Source: an uncultured Synechococcaceae cyanobacterium
GTDB taxonomy: Bacteria; Cyanobacteriota; Cyanobacteriia; PCC-6307; Cyanobiaceae
DNA: 53,708 bases
Reading direction: 5' to 3'
Assembly: GCA_902537395.1 (NCBI GenBank)
Contig: CACBBE010000004.1
Location: forward strand, 1 to 53,708
Shown here in pieces: positions 1 through 13,236 of this stretch. Under the pieces are notes generated by a model. The model was not told where the DNA came from, did not search any database, and was given only the letters and a program-made list of their open reading frames with translations. How positions within the stretch are numbered: position 1 is the first letter of the stretch; each line of letters starts with the position of its first letter. Made by a program: the position numbers and the translations under genes.

Positions 1-391
1 GATAACCTTCTCTTAAAATTATAAAAAAACTTACCTCTTTAATAATTTTTTCAAAATTTTTCCAGCAGAAAATATCTTGAATCAAATCACTTCCAATAAC
101 GAAATCTAAATTATCAATTTCATAAATTTTTTTACATTTTTTAATCGACTCTAATGCCCATTTGCTAGTAACACTTTGATTAAATAAAATTTTATGATTA
201 TCTAAATCTTCAATAAGAGTTTTTAATAATTGGCTACGGATTGCGATATCCTCTTTATGCTTTTTGTTCGGATTGTTACTTACATAACAAATGGTATGAG
301 CATAAATTTTGGATAATTCTTCTAATATTTTCTCATGACCAGCGGTAGGTGGATCTGCACTAGTACCAAATAATGCAATGCTTTTTCCCAT
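1..391 (-). CDS. nadD: Nicotinate-nucleotide adenylyltransferase (3' part outside window)
   Basis: The N-terminal 130 residues are visible and the gene runs off the left edge. It begins MGKSIALFGTSADPPTAGHE, the GxFxPxHxGH nucleotidyltransferase signature of NadD (here TAGH). Family enzymes join ATP to nicotinate mononucleotide to make deamido-NAD in NAD synthesis. A later segment, DFVIGSDLIQDIFCW, fits the family's conserved GxD region. The ATG lies 8 bp after the stop of the upstream GTPase gene, so it is probably the last visible gene of a three-gene minus-strand operon. Confidence 0.85.
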   Translation of the reverse strand, partial: MGKSIALFGTSADPPTAGHEKILEELSKIYAHTICYVSNNPNKKHKEDIAIRSQLLKTLIEDLDNHKILFNQSVTSKWALESIKKCKKIYEIDNLDFVIGSDLIQDIFCWKNFEKIIKEVSFFIILREGY

Positions 392-399
392 TTTACGTT

Positions 400-1641
400 T
401 TAAGGCAGAAAACTAATAAAATTATTATTTAGATTTCTATTTGATAAGTAAATATTAATGTGGTTAAAAACATCTGGTTCATTTAAAGTTAAATTTTGAA
501 TCATTATGAAAGGTTCTATTAAGGAAACTTTGCTTCTTAAAAATATCTCTTTTGTTGCTAATCTCCCAAGGATTTTTGTAGAGTTTATAGCAATTGCTGC
601 TTGAATAATTGCTATTGGCCCATAGGGTAATAATGAAAGACCGTTAGTGAAAGGTGCCGTTAATAAAATTACTTTCCTAATAAGGTTGAAAGATGTATTA
701 ACTCCGACTTGAGTCACGCCCAAGTATAAATTATTAATGGATATATTTTTAAAGATTATTCTTGTTGATTTACCCTTCAAATTTAAACCATAAATTTTAC
801 TTAATTCTCCAATCATTGCAGTATCTAGTGCAAAACTACCCGCAATATCAAACAGAACAAATGGATTAAGAGCTACTGCTGATGCCTTTATGGTCGAAAA
901 TTTACCAATAGTTGATTGAGCTAATTTCTGTCTTTTTTTCAATCTTTGTTGTTTTATTTGCAAAAACAATTTGTCAGCTAATTGAAGTGAATTAAGTGTT
1001 AACAATGTCTCACCATGTTGATTTATTATTTTTGTTAGGTAATTTTTAAGATTGTTTCCATGATTAAGAATTATTGGAATATTAAAATCTTTTGGAAGCT
1101 TAAAGTTAATATTTTCCATGATTTCTTTTAAGTCATTTTTATTAAAAAGATCAATTTTATTTAAAATTACAATTATTTTTTTCCCATCTTTAATTAAGGA
1201 GCTGATCTCGTTTAATTCATTTCTATTTAAATCTCCCGAAACTATAAAAAGAACAAGATCTGAATGATTTATGAAAGAGTAAACTTTATCTGGGAATTTA
1301 ATATTGCAAAAATCAAATCCTGGAGAATCAATCAACTCTATACTACAAAGTGTTTTTTCTTTGAGGATCCAAGGTTCCGCTTGTATTTCTTTTGTAGTTC
1401 CATTGATAATATTTGTTGTGAATATACTTTTTTTTAGTAAGGAATTTAAAACAGAAGATTTTCCTACGCCTGATTTACCATATGCGCCAATTCTTATTTT
1501 TTTTTCTTTGAACCTAAATAGTTGTTGATTAAAAGAAATTATTTCTTTATTAAATAAACTTTTTTCATAGTTGGTAAGATCAAGAGTCTCCCACCATTTT
1601 TTTAAATGTAAATAATTTTTATTAATTTTCATTTGTTTCAT
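400..1641 (-). CDS. Dynamin/Era-like GTPase with C-terminal DUF697 domain
   Basis: A 413-residue protein. G-domain motifs are clear: P-loop GKSGVGKS (about 55-62), G3 DSPG (105-108) and G4 NKID (161-164). The stretch around 255-290 (AVALNPFVLFDIAGSFALD, then ELSKIYGL) matches the DUF697 membrane-associated domain that follows Era-like G domains in YcjF-type proteins. Such proteins are thought to act at membranes; the substrate is unknown. It starts 3 bp after the stop of the CNNM gene and ends 8 bp before nadD, consistent with co-transcription. MKQM offers two nearby starts (MKQ or MKI). Confidence 0.8.
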   Translation of the reverse strand: MKQMKINKNYLHLKKWWETLDLTNYEKSLFNKEIISFNQQLFRFKEKKIRIGAYGKSGVGKSSVLNSLLKKSIFTTNIINGTTKEIQAEPWILKEKTLCSIELIDSPGFDFCNIKFPDKVYSFINHSDLVLFIVSGDLNRNELNEISSLIKDGKKIIVILNKIDLFNKNDLKEIMENINFKLPKDFNIPIILNHGNNLKNYLTKIINQHGETLLTLNSLQLADKLFLQIKQQRLKKRQKLAQSTIGKFSTIKASAVALNPFVLFDIAGSFALDTAMIGELSKIYGLNLKGKSTRIIFKNISINNLYLGVTQVGVNTSFNLIRKVILLTAPFTNGLSLLPYGPIAIIQAAIAINSTKILGRLATKEIFLRSKVSLIEPFIMIQNLTLNEPDVFNHINIYLSNRNLNNNFISFLP

Positions 1642-1644
1642 GAT

Positions 1645-2622
1645 TTATTTTTTCCACCATCCAGCTATTACTGATAAAACAGCTTCTGCACCAATAATCC
1701 CCACGAATCCCCCAAATTCATCTACTACTACTTTTACTCCATTATGATTCTTGTCAAATCTTGTTAATAATTGATCTGCCTTAATCATTTCGGGAATGTA
1801 TTCGACAGGTTCGCAAATTTCTGATAAAGATTTCTTATTTTCCCCATTAATTAATTCTGCTAACATTTTTTCACGCTTAACTACACCTTGTATTTTGTCA
1901 ACTTTATCTCCTAAAATTACCCACCATGGAGAGTTGTCAGACATTATTAGTTTTGAAATTTCATCAAGATTGGAAGACCCATCAAGACAAGGTGCCGAGA
2001 CCCTAGGGATCATTAAGTCTTTAGCTTTTAAGTCATTTAATTGAAAAATCTTAAATATCATTGCTGCCTCATCAGCTTCTATTAAACCTTTTTGACTCCC
2101 AATTTTTGCCATTTGTCTAATTTCCTCTTCATCAGTTGAAATTTCATTTTCTGCAGTAATAACTGGAAATATTTGTTCGATCAATATTAAGAATGGCTTC
2201 ATTAAGATATTTAATATTCTCAAAACTGGTACTGATAATAAAGCTATTTGAACTGAAAATCTTGTACCAAGAGCTTTCGGAAGAACTTCTCCCACTAAGA
2301 CAACTAATATATAAAAAACAATTGAAAATAAGGTTAAGCCATAACTATTATTTATTATCAAGGCTCCGTATACACCTAAAATAAGACTTCCAATGATGTT
2401 AAATCCATTATTTGTAATTGTAATTACAGTTAGAGTCCTGCCAAGGTGTTTTCTGAGTTTTAGTAGTTGATTTGCGGAACTTTTTGGCTTTTGTTTTGAG
2501 GCTATTTCTAAAATTCTAATTGAATTCACAGCTAAAAAAGCCGCCTCTACTCCCGAACAACATGCTGACCCAATTAAAATAATAGTAATGAGTAAAATTA
2601 AGCCGTAAACACTTGGTTCCAT
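1645..2622 (-). CDS. CNNM/CorC-type membrane protein with CBS pair
   Basis: A 325-residue protein. Residues 1 to about 160 are a DUF21/CNNM membrane domain with several hydrophobic helices and the conserved CSGVEAAFLAVN and LVVLVGEVLPKALGTR motifs. From about 170 the protein is soluble and acidic, followed by a CBS-pair region (MIPRVSAPCLDGSSNL through FGGFVGIIGAEAVLSV). Related proteins (hemolysin-like, CorB/CorC, CNNM) are linked to magnesium or cobalt homeostasis. No C-terminal CorC_HlyC domain is present, so this is the short form. First gene of the minus-strand set with the GTPase and nadD. Confidence 0.82.
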   Translation of the reverse strand: MEPSVYGLILLITIILIGSACCSGVEAAFLAVNSIRILEIASKQKPKSSANQLLKLRKHLGRTLTVITITNNGFNIIGSLILGVYGALIINNSYGLTLFSIVFYILVVLVGEVLPKALGTRFSVQIALLSVPVLRILNILMKPFLILIEQIFPVITAENEISTDEEEIRQMAKIGSQKGLIEADEAAMIFKIFQLNDLKAKDLMIPRVSAPCLDGSSNLDEISKLIMSDNSPWWVILGDKVDKIQGVVKREKMLAELINGENKKSLSEICEPVEYIPEMIKADQLLTRFDKNHNGVKVVVDEFGGFVGIIGAEAVLSVIAGWWKK

Positions 2623-2695
2623 TAAAATAGAATAGGATTTAAATCTGTTTGATTCATTCTTCCATTTTTTTTAAAAACACGCCAATACACAATTT

Positions 2696-4021
2696 ATGTC
2701 TAAACCCTACAATAAAGTTTTTGAAGAAAGAAGAGAAATATTCCTAAATAAATTGGGTGGAAAAGCTGCTATTATCCCTGGGGCTAATCTTGTAAAGCAT
2801 CATGCTGATTGTGAATATCCTTTTAGACAAGATAGTAATTTTTGGTATTTAACCGGTTTCGATGAGCCAGATGCAATCGCTCTTTTCTTATCACATAAAC
2901 CAAAGGGTGAGAGATTTATTATGTTTGTTTCTCCCAAAGATGTTATTAGTGAAGTCTGGCATGGCTTTAGATGGGGTTTAGAAGGCGCTGAAAAAGAGTT
3001 TAATGCTGATAAGGCTCACTCTATAAACGAATTAAGAGATTTACTCCCAGCTTACATAAATGGTTCTGATGAGCTTGTCTTTTCAATTGGCAAGCATCCA
3101 ATAATAGAGAAACTAGTACTTGAGATATTTTCGCAACAACTTGATAATCGCTCAAGATTAGGGATTGGTGCAAATTCTATAAAATCTCCAGAAGTTTATT
3201 TAAACGAGATGAGATTAATTAAAAGTGAATTTGAAATTAAGAGAATGAGAGAGGCTATACAAATCTCAGCCGAAGCTCATGAACTAGTTAGAGAATCTAT
3301 CTCATCAAAGAAAAATGAAAGACAAATTCAGGGCATTTTAGAGGGATTCTTTCTTGAAAAAGGGGCGAGAGGACCAGCTTATAACTCAATTGTCGCATCA
3401 GGAGATAATGCCTGTATTTTGCATTACACCTCAAATAACTCACCCTTGAAGAAGGAAGATTTATTATTGGTGGATGCTGGCTGCTCACTAATTGATTATT
3501 ACAATGGAGACATAACAAGAACTTTTCCAATAGGTGGTAAATTTTCGAATGAGCAAAAAGCTATCTATGAAATTGTATTAAATGCGCAGAAAAATGCAAT
3601 TAAAAGTGCTGTAAAGGGATCGAATTCCAGTTCAGTTCATAATGTTGCTTTAACAATTCTTATTGAAGGATTAAAAGAAATTGGTTTATTGTCGGGTAGT
3701 ACTGAAGAGATAATTGAGAATCAATCTTATAAACATCTTTATATGCATAGAACTGGACATTGGCTCGGCTTGGATGTTCATGATGTTGGAGCATACAGAA
3801 TGGGGGACTATGAAGTGCCATTACAGAATGGAATGATTCTTACGGTAGAACCTGGGATTTACATAAGTGATAGGATCCCAGTCCCTGATGGACAACCCCC
3901 TATAGATGAGAAATGGAAAGGCATAGGGATCAGAATAGAAGATGATGTCCTGGTCACAGATACAAAACCAGAAGTTTTAAGTATTGCTGCTCAAAAAGAA
4001 ATTTCTGATTTAGAATTTTGA
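2696..4021 (+). CDS. pepP: Xaa-Pro aminopeptidase (M24B)
   Basis: A 441-residue metallopeptidase that removes N-terminal residues preceding proline. Residues 5-140 form the aminopeptidase-P N-terminal domain (YPFRQDSNFWYLTGF is typical). The M24 pita-bread domain follows with all five expected metal ligands: D260 (VDAG), D272 (GDITRT), H355 (HRTGHW), E385 (VEPG) and E415 (IRIEDD). Length matches the family. It is divergently oriented from the CNNM gene, with 73 bp between starts. Confidence 0.93.
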   Translation: MSKPYNKVFEERREIFLNKLGGKAAIIPGANLVKHHADCEYPFRQDSNFWYLTGFDEPDAIALFLSHKPKGERFIMFVSPKDVISEVWHGFRWGLEGAEKEFNADKAHSINELRDLLPAYINGSDELVFSIGKHPIIEKLVLEIFSQQLDNRSRLGIGANSIKSPEVYLNEMRLIKSEFEIKRMREAIQISAEAHELVRESISSKKNERQIQGILEGFFLEKGARGPAYNSIVASGDNACILHYTSNNSPLKKEDLLLVDAGCSLIDYYNGDITRTFPIGGKFSNEQKAIYEIVLNAQKNAIKSAVKGSNSSSVHNVALTILIEGLKEIGLLSGSTEEIIENQSYKHLYMHRTGHWLGLDVHDVGAYRMGDYEVPLQNGMILTVEPGIYISDRIPVPDGQPPIDEKWKGIGIRIEDDVLVTDTKPEVLSIAAQKEISDLEF

Positions 4022-4075
4022 AATTTGACTTATTAAGTTAATAGATTTATTTTTTGTTAAGTTTAAAGCTCAAAA

Positions 4076-4234
4076 ATGAATAAGTCCGATTCATATGATT
4101 CGAAACTTTCTCAAGCAAGAGGCTTAGCTAGTCAGCTTGGCATGTTCGCAGAAGAAAATGATATCCCCAAAGATCTCTGGGATTCATTGGAAGCCACTAT
4201 TTATGATTTTTATGAAGTATCTCATGATAGATAA
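4076..4234 (+). CDS. Small conserved-looking acidic protein, 52 aa
   Basis: ATG to TAA encodes 52 residues starting MNKSDSYDSKLSQARGLASQ and ending YDFYEVSHDR. It is soluble and acidic, predicted largely helical, with no signal peptide. It follows pepP on the same strand after 54 bp and precedes PSRP-3. Its codon use resembles the core genes, and the region would otherwise be an empty gap. I do not recognise a family. Confidence 0.6.
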   Translation: MNKSDSYDSKLSQARGLASQLGMFAEENDIPKDLWDSLEATIYDFYEVSHDR

Positions 4235-4340
4235 AAATCCTTTTTGGAAGCTATAAATAACTTAAATCAAGAAATTTTCAATAAATCAATCAAAATGTGA
4301 CCATAAACTGATAAATTATTTAATAAATATAAATAAGTGA

Positions 4341-4817
4341 ATGACTTCATCAGATAAGTTAAATCAAAATTCAACAGAAAAAAAGGAAAAAAAAAGTGAT
4401 GCACCAAACTCTAAAAATTCTTCTTCTAATTTAGGAATGATGGGAGCCACAGCTGTATTGGCCGCTGCCACGATTGATGAAGATGGGGTACCCACTGGTT
4501 ATACCCCTAAACCTGATGAAGGAAGGTTCATAATTAAAGTATTGTGGTTGCCTGATAATGTGGCTTTAGCAGTGGATCAAATAGTGGGTGGAGGCCCAAG
4601 CCCTCTTACTGCCTATTATTTTTGGCCAAGAGATGATGCTTGGGAAAAATTAAAAAGTGAACTTGAGAATAAAGGTTGGATTACCGATAACGAAAGAGTA
4701 GAGATATTGAATAAAGCTACTGAAGTGATAAATTACTGGCAAGAAGAAGGTAAGACAAAAAAATTAGAAGAAGCCAAATTAAAGTTTCCCGAAGTAACTT
4801 TTTGTGGAACCGCTTAA
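4341..4817 (+). CDS. Ribosomal protein PSRP-3 / Ycf65 (cS23)
   Basis: A 158-residue protein. The C-terminal 100 residues match the PSRP-3/Ycf65 family, a small-subunit ribosomal protein of cyanobacteria and plastids: [20 protein letters not shown], then [25 protein letters not shown] and [11 protein letters not shown]. The first 35 residues are Lys/Ser/Asn-rich and low complexity, followed by a short hydrophobic Ala-rich stretch, an extension longer than in plastid homologues. It converges on atpC with a 10-bp gap. Confidence 0.9.
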   Translation: MTSSDKLNQNSTEKKEKKSDAPNSKNSSSNLGMMGATAVLAAATIDEDGVPTGYTPKPDEGRFIIKVLWLPDNVALAVDQIVGGGPSPLTAYYFWPRDDAWEKLKSELENKGWITDNERVEILNKATEVINYWQEEGKTKKLEEAKLKFPEVTFCGTA

Positions 4818-4827
4818 ATATTAGTTA

Positions 4828-5232
4828 TTAGTTCTTTGCTGCTTGAATCCTAGCCTCAGCCTTTGAAACCTCTTTCAAGGCTTTAATTTTCTCTGGATTT
4901 TTTTCATTTTCAGAAAATTTGCTAATTGTTAATTTTGCTTCTTTAAGATCTTGCTCAGCATTTTGTACATTAATTTCAGAACCAATTTCAGCATTATTTA
5001 CTAAAACTATAACTTCATCTGATTCGATTTCAGCAAAGCCTCCCATAAGAGCTATTGATTTCCACTGGGAATTCATTCTTAGCCTTAAAACGCCAATATC
5101 AATAGCAGTAACTAAAGAAATGTGTCCTGGCAGTATACCAAGTTGACCAGTAGTACTAGGAAGGATTACTTCTTCAGCTTCGCCTTGGTAAACATTTTTA
5201 TTAGGTGCTAAAACTTTTAGTGAAATTGCCAT
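4828..5232 (-). CDS. atpC: F-type ATP synthase epsilon subunit
   Basis: A 134-residue protein with the epsilon beta-sandwich N-terminus ([30 protein letters not shown]) and a C-terminal helical hairpin ending [10 protein letters not shown]. It belongs to CF1 on the thylakoid or plasma membrane, coupling and regulating rotary ATP synthesis. It lies 40 bp downstream of the beta gene on the same strand, the usual cyanobacterial beta-epsilon operon separated from the main atp cluster. Plastid nomenclature calls it atpE. Confidence 0.95.
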   Translation of the reverse strand: MAISLKVLAPNKNVYQGEAEEVILPSTTGQLGILPGHISLVTAIDIGVLRLRMNSQWKSIALMGGFAEIESDEVIVLVNNAEIGSEINVQNAEQDLKEAKLTISKFSENEKNPEKIKALKEVSKAEARIQAAKN

Positions 5233-5272
5233 AAATTTAAAATTATCGAATGTTAAATATATATGTAGATAT

Positions 5273-6951
<1,679 letters not shown>

Positions 6952-7263
6952 ATGGCAGCTGTTTCACTTACAGTCTCTACAGTAAAACCACTGGGAGATA
7001 GAATATTTATTAAAGTTTCCGCATCTGAGGAAAAAACTGCTGGGGGCATTCTTTTGCCTGATTCAGCTAAAGAAAAACCACAGATTGGAGAAGTTGCTCA
7101 GGTGGGCCCTGGCAAACTTAATGACGATGGTTCTCGACAAACTCCAGAAGTGAGTATTGGCGATAAAGTTTTGTACAGCAAATATGCTGGAACAGACATT
7201 AAATTGGGAGGAGATGAATATGTCTTGCTCTCAGAAAAGGATATTTTAGCTGTAGTAAGCTAA
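6952..7263 (+). CDS. groS: Co-chaperonin GroES
   Basis: A 103-residue chaperonin lid subunit with the family core [12 protein letters not shown], the mobile loop [24 protein letters not shown] (read in two parts), and a [25 protein letters not shown] tail. It forms a heptameric cap on GroEL. It is 51 bp upstream of groL and surely co-transcribed. An upstream in-frame start is not needed; [10 protein letters not shown] is the usual cyanobacterial beginning. Confidence 0.96.
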   Translation: MAAVSLTVSTVKPLGDRIFIKVSASEEKTAGGILLPDSAKEKPQIGEVAQVGPGKLNDDGSRQTPEVSIGDKVLYSKYAGTDIKLGGDEYVLLSEKDILAVVS

Positions 7264-7287
7264 AATATTTGTTTCAAAAATTATTAA

Positions 7288-8952
<1,665 letters not shown>

Positions 8953-8976
8953 CTAAACAATAGCTTTTAATAATTT

Positions 8977-9008
8977 TAAAAGGGATCATTCAAAATGGTC
9001 CCTTTTTT
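8977..9008. terminator. Bidirectional terminator between groL and secG
   Basis: AAAGGGATCATT, a CAAA loop, then AATGGTCCCTTT and a T-run form a 12-bp stem with one wobble pair. A-runs and T-runs flank both sides, so it can serve groL (plus) and the convergent secG operon (minus), whose stop is 10 bp away. Confidence 0.8.
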
Positions 9009-9017
9009 ATTCAACTT

Positions 9018-9245
9018 TTATGAAATCCAACCAGCACTAAGAATAACTGCGAGAGATAAAAATATCACTAAAAAAGTCCAGGTTATTTTGTTTAGAGAGG
9101 CTTCTGCACTACTTGCGCTGTTGAACATAGAGCTTCCACTGGCGGCTATTCCTCCCATTCCATCACCTTTGGGACTATGGAGTAAAACTAAAAGAATGAG
9201 AAGAACTCCAGAAAATACCCAAATCCAACTAATAATTTGAATCAT
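9018..9245 (-). CDS. secG: Preprotein translocase subunit SecG
   Basis: A 75-residue protein with two membrane segments (about 5-22 and 54-73) joined by the family loop LLHSPKGDGMGGIAASGSSM. It is the accessory subunit of the SecYEG channel. It lies 22 bp downstream of gpmI on the same strand. Confidence 0.92.
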   Translation of the reverse strand: MIQIISWIWVFSGVLLILLVLLHSPKGDGMGGIAASGSSMFNSASSAEASLNKITWTFLVIFLSLAVILSAGWIS

Positions 9246-9267
9246 TGCTTAAAAACTTTTATGTAAT

Positions 9268-10890
9268 TTAAACGTGTTGAACGACTTTATTATAACCCTT
9301 TAATTCAATTTCTTGAATAAGTGATTTGCCTGTCATTTCTCTTGGTATTGGAAGATTTAATAATTGCAATAAGGTGGGAGCAATATCTGCTAGGCCAGCG
9401 TTTTCTCTTAAATAAATTTCATTTCCCATATTGGGTATTTTCCGTTTTTCACCTTCAATCAAAATTAATGGAACTTTATTTATTGTGTGTGCTGTCCATG
9501 GTTCTCCTTCAGAACCTTTCATAACCTCTGCGTTACCATGATCGGCTGTAATAACAATGCTACCGCCCATTTCTCCAGTAGCATTAACTATTTGACCCAT
9601 ACATTTATCTACTTTTTCTATAGCTTTAATTGTTGCATCCATGTTGCCTGTATGACCGACCATATCAGGATTGGCAAAATTGATTACAACAAAAGCATAA
9701 TTCCCGCTTTTAATTGCTTTAGAGCAACTAATAGTTAATTCCTCAGCGGACATTTCAGGTTTCATATCATAGGTTGCGACTCTTGGAGATGGAATCAAAT
9801 GTCTCTCTTCTCCAGGTAAGGGTATCTCAACTCCTCCATTGAAAAAGTATGTTACGTGAGGATATTTTTCAGTTTCCGCGGTTCTGTATTGTTTAAGTCC
9901 GTTTTCTGAAACTATTTGGCCTATAAAATTATTGAGTGATTCAGGAGGAAATGCAACTTTAACGGGAAAGTTGGGATCATATTGAGTAAAAGTAACAAAA
10001 TCTAGATTTGGATAATTTTTTCTTTCAAAGTCTGAGAATTGATTGAGCGAGAGGGATTTGACTATTTGTCTTGCTCTGTCTGGACGAAAGTTAAAGCAAA
10101 TCAAACTATCCCCATCTTTAAGATAGTTTTCAGACATTCGTATCGGCTCTATAAATTCATCGGTTATATTTTTGGCATAACTTTTTTCTATGTAATCCTT
10201 TGGAGAAATGTTTGTTACTTGAATATCTGGATCAGTCAAATTAGAATATGCTTTTTCTGTTCTATCCCATAAAAGATTTCTATCCATTATCCAGTATCTT
10301 CCGCATATGGAGGCTATTTCGCCTAAGTTAAATTTTTTTATACATGATTCTATTTGATTTAAATATTTCGAGGCACTTTTTGCAGGAGTATCTCTTCCAT
10401 CAGTAATAATATGGATTGCAACTTTTTGAAGTTTATTATCAGATGCCCATTTTATTAAACCTAATAAATGATCGATATGACTATGAACTCCTCCATCTGA
10501 ACATAATCCCATGATATGTAAAGTAGAATTATTTTTCTTTAATGAAGCAGCCATCTCTTTTAACTCACTTACCAAGCCTAATTGATTATTTTTTACAATA
10601 TTTGATATCCTTACAAGTTCTTGTTGTATTATTCTACCCGAGCCAATGGTAAGATGCCCTACCTCTGAATTCCCCATTTGACCATCTGGGAGACCTACAT
10701 CAGATCCACTAGCACTTATAAGGGTGTGTGGGTAAGCATGCCACAATGAATCCATGATTGGTGTATTGGCACTTTTTATAGCATTATCTGATTTTTCATT
10801 TCGATATCCCCATCCATCTAGTATTGCAAGAACTACAGGGCTCTGAGGAACACTTAATCTTTTTATATTTTTGCTGCTAATCTTTGACAT
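9268..10890 (-). CDS. gpmI: 2,3-bisphosphoglycerate-independent phosphoglycerate mutase
   Basis: A 540-residue two-domain enzyme interconverting 3- and 2-phosphoglycerate. The alkaline-phosphatase-like metal site is visible: LAILDGWG near the start, the active-site serine region [10 protein letters not shown], and ITADHGNAE near 460. The inserted phosphotransferase segment contains HSHIDHL, ITDGRDT and RYWIMDRN. Length is slightly above the common 510-515 because of a short N-terminal extension. It is transcribed towards secG. Confidence 0.96.
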   Translation of the reverse strand: MSKISSKNIKRLSVPQSPVVLAILDGWGYRNEKSDNAIKSANTPIMDSLWHAYPHTLISASGSDVGLPDGQMGNSEVGHLTIGSGRIIQQELVRISNIVKNNQLGLVSELKEMAASLKKNNSTLHIMGLCSDGGVHSHIDHLLGLIKWASDNKLQKVAIHIITDGRDTPAKSASKYLNQIESCIKKFNLGEIASICGRYWIMDRNLLWDRTEKAYSNLTDPDIQVTNISPKDYIEKSYAKNITDEFIEPIRMSENYLKDGDSLICFNFRPDRARQIVKSLSLNQFSDFERKNYPNLDFVTFTQYDPNFPVKVAFPPESLNNFIGQIVSENGLKQYRTAETEKYPHVTYFFNGGVEIPLPGEERHLIPSPRVATYDMKPEMSAEELTISCSKAIKSGNYAFVVINFANPDMVGHTGNMDATIKAIEKVDKCMGQIVNATGEMGGSIVITADHGNAEVMKGSEGEPWTAHTINKVPLILIEGEKRKIPNMGNEIYLRENAGLADIAPTLLQLLNLPIPREMTGKSLIQEIELKGYNKVVQHV

Positions 10891-11027
10891 ATTTAGATCA
10901 AATTCATTGTTAACTGATCCAACCTTAAATCTAGCTTCAAAGGTTACTCTTTAACAATTTATATTTAACATAGTTAGCTTTTGCTAATTTATGAAAATAT
11001 TATATTAATTTTATTTCTTGATAAATC

Positions 11028-11564
11028 ATGTCCAAGAAGACAAAAAAGATCGTAATACTTACTGAAGTTGAGCTTAGAAAAACTATTTCGCGTTTAACTT
11101 GCGAAATTATCGAAAAAGTAAAAAAATTGGATAACCTTCTATTGGTCGGTATCCCGACTAGAGGAATTGAGCTGACTGAAGTGCTAGAAAAGGAATTATT
11201 CTCTAAAACAGGTTTAAGAGTTAGAAAAGGAACAATCGATCCAACTTTTTATAGAGATGACCAAAATAGAGTTGGAACTCGCCTAATACAAGCTGCAGAT
11301 ATTCCGACTCCTATTGAGAAACAAGAAATTCTTTTAATTGATGATGTAATTTACACAGGTAGAACAATTAGAGCTGCAATGGATGCTTTATATTCATGGG
11401 GTAGACCTAAAAGAGTGATGTTATTAGTAATGGTAGATAGAGGTCATAGAGAATTACCTATTCAACCAGATTTTTGTGGTAAAAAAGTGCCAACTAGTAA
11501 AATTGAAAGTATTAGTTTACGTTTAAATAATGTTGATAATGAAGAAGGGGTTTTTCTTCAATAG
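11028..11564 (+). CDS. pyrR: PyrR-type uracil phosphoribosyltransferase / pyr regulator
   Basis: A 178-residue type I phosphoribosyltransferase. The PRPP-binding motif ILLIDDVIYTGRTIRAA is at about 102-118, and LLVGIPTRGIEL and DRGHRELPIQPDF-type PyrR segments are present. In Bacillus PyrR attenuates pyr mRNAs; in cyanobacteria the regulatory role is less certain and it may act mainly as an enzyme. It converges on the Hsp70-like gene with a 7-bp gap and is divergent from gpmI. Confidence 0.87.
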   Translation: MSKKTKKIVILTEVELRKTISRLTCEIIEKVKKLDNLLLVGIPTRGIELTEVLEKELFSKTGLRVRKGTIDPTFYRDDQNRVGTRLIQAADIPTPIEKQEILLIDDVIYTGRTIRAAMDALYSWGRPKRVMLLVMVDRGHRELPIQPDFCGKKVPTSKIESISLRLNNVDNEEGVFLQ

Positions 11565-11571
11565 TTATCTA

Positions 11572-13140
11572 TCAGAAGATATTCCCTAAATTATATTCTC
11601 CAAAAAATAAATCTTTAGTATCAAAACACTTAACTAATAAATCAGCATTTTTTGTAATTTTAAAAAAAAGTTTTAAAGTATCTTCTCCAATATTAGATTT
11701 ATTTTTTAATACTATTTTGAGTGGTTTTTTGTCCCATTTTGTAATTTCTTCTTCATTTTGAATCTCTGATAACTTTGGTAATCCATTTTCAAAAGTAACA
11801 TCATACGCTCTTTCATTTTGTGTCTCTCCAATTATTATTTCGAATATTTTCTGATTTTTTTTACTGGGTTGGAGGATAAGTTTAAATGGTGTTTCAGTTG
11901 GCCATGTTTGACCTTTGCAAAAAATAGGATGCCAAAAGTGTTTTTGCTCTCTTTTATTAAATAATCTTATAGATAATCCTTTGTTTAATATGTCTTTAAT
12001 TTTTACCCCTGGGGTCATTGCTAAAGCTCCCAAAGCTATTGATTCAATTGGGGGTGGCGACTTTATTTTAATTTTTGGAATTTTTTGTTTTATCCATTCT
12101 TTAATCAGCGGTATTTGAGTTCCTCCACCAACCAAAACAATTGAATTTAAGTCGTCAACTGTGCAAAATTTACCTCTTGCTTGATTTAATAAATCTTTTA
12201 ATAAAGAGTCAAGGTGATTAAGAAGATTATTGCCAATGAGTATTTTCTCAAAGATTTCTTTACTTAGGTAAAATTCACTTTCTTCATTGTGTTCATTAAA
12301 TAATTTTATTGGATATTTATTTTCATATTTGATTACAGATGAGCTGAGTTTACATTTTATTTTTTCTGCCTTTGAAAGATTTTTAATATAATCATTACCT
12401 GGAATAAAATAATCAACTATCCATTGATCAAAATCTTTCCCACCAATTTTTGAGCCTGTTTTTCCAATTATTTCAGCACACCTTGTTTTTTGTTTCGAAA
12501 TTGAGCTTACATCATTACCTTTAAATTTTAATAGTTCAGCTATTGGATCAGATTTTCCCTCTCCCCCCTCTATTTTGACTATATTCATATCGACTGTACT
12601 TCCTCCAATATCTAATGTCATAATTTTTGAGCCAAATGGTACATTTATTCCTAAACTTGCCGCAGTAGGCTCATCAACAAGGGCTATTTCATCTACAGAT
12701 ATTTTCTCGCAAAGGTTAACTAACCATTCTCTATACCCCTTATATGTATCTATAGGAGCAGTTAAAACAAGTCTTTTGATCTTATACTTGTGCGGAATAT
12801 TTGCCCACAAAATTTGAAAAAATTTTTCCCCACATTCATTAGGGGTTAAAATATTTATTTGGTTAATTTTTTCAATAGAATTTCCAATAAATCTCTTAAA
12901 ATTCGAATGAAAAAATAAATCAGAATTTGAGTTATCCCTCATCTTTAAAGCACTAATACCAATTTTAGTAATCTTTGAAGGTTCCTCGAACCAAACAGCT
13001 GAAGGAATAACTCCTGGAGATGATGTAATATTCGGTATTTCAACTAAAACAGAATTTATATCTTTTTGATCTTGAAAAGCTACAACAGTATTAGTATTTC
13101 CTAAATCAATAGCAAGTGTTCCAAATAAACTTTCTTCCAT
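11572..13140 (-). CDS. Divergent Hsp70-family protein (short, no lid)
   Basis: A 522-residue actin-fold ATPase. Phosphate motif 1 LAIDLGNTNTVVAF is at about 9-22, motif 2 TLDIGGSTVDMNIV at about 175, the VDEPTAAS segment at about 156, and the adenosine motif IVLVGGGTQIPLI at about 334. The nucleotide-binding domain is followed by only about 150 residues, enough for a beta-sandwich but not the alpha-helical lid of a 630-residue DnaK. It is therefore a divergent Hsp70-like protein, not dnaK. Client and partner are unknown. Confidence 0.85.
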   Translation of the reverse strand: MEESLFGTLAIDLGNTNTVVAFQDQKDINSVLVEIPNITSSPGVIPSAVWFEEPSKITKIGISALKMRDNSNSDLFFHSNFKRFIGNSIEKINQINILTPNECGEKFFQILWANIPHKYKIKRLVLTAPIDTYKGYREWLVNLCEKISVDEIALVDEPTAASLGINVPFGSKIMTLDIGGSTVDMNIVKIEGGEGKSDPIAELLKFKGNDVSSISKQKTRCAEIIGKTGSKIGGKDFDQWIVDYFIPGNDYIKNLSKAEKIKCKLSSSVIKYENKYPIKLFNEHNEESEFYLSKEIFEKILIGNNLLNHLDSLLKDLLNQARGKFCTVDDLNSIVLVGGGTQIPLIKEWIKQKIPKIKIKSPPPIESIALGALAMTPGVKIKDILNKGLSIRLFNKREQKHFWHPIFCKGQTWPTETPFKLILQPSKKNQKIFEIIIGETQNERAYDVTFENGLPKLSEIQNEEEITKWDKKPLKIVLKNKSNIGEDTLKLFFKITKNADLLVKCFDTKDLFFGEYNLGNIF

Positions 13141-13205
13141 ATGAAATTTTTAAATTAATTTAAGTTCTTTTTGTAATTTATGTTTTGAAACGGTCGAATA
13201 AACTG

Positions 13206-13219
13206 TAAGATATATCTTA
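13206..13219. promoter_or_regulatory. 14-bp perfect palindrome between hsp70-like gene and rpoZ
   Basis: TAAGATATATCTTA is a perfect palindrome and the flanks CTG/TAG extend it with one mismatch. It lies between divergent starts at 13140 and 13237, where an operator could act on both genes. It is AT-rich, so chance is not excluded. Confidence 0.4.
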
Positions 13220-13236
13220 TAGTAAAAAATTTTTTA

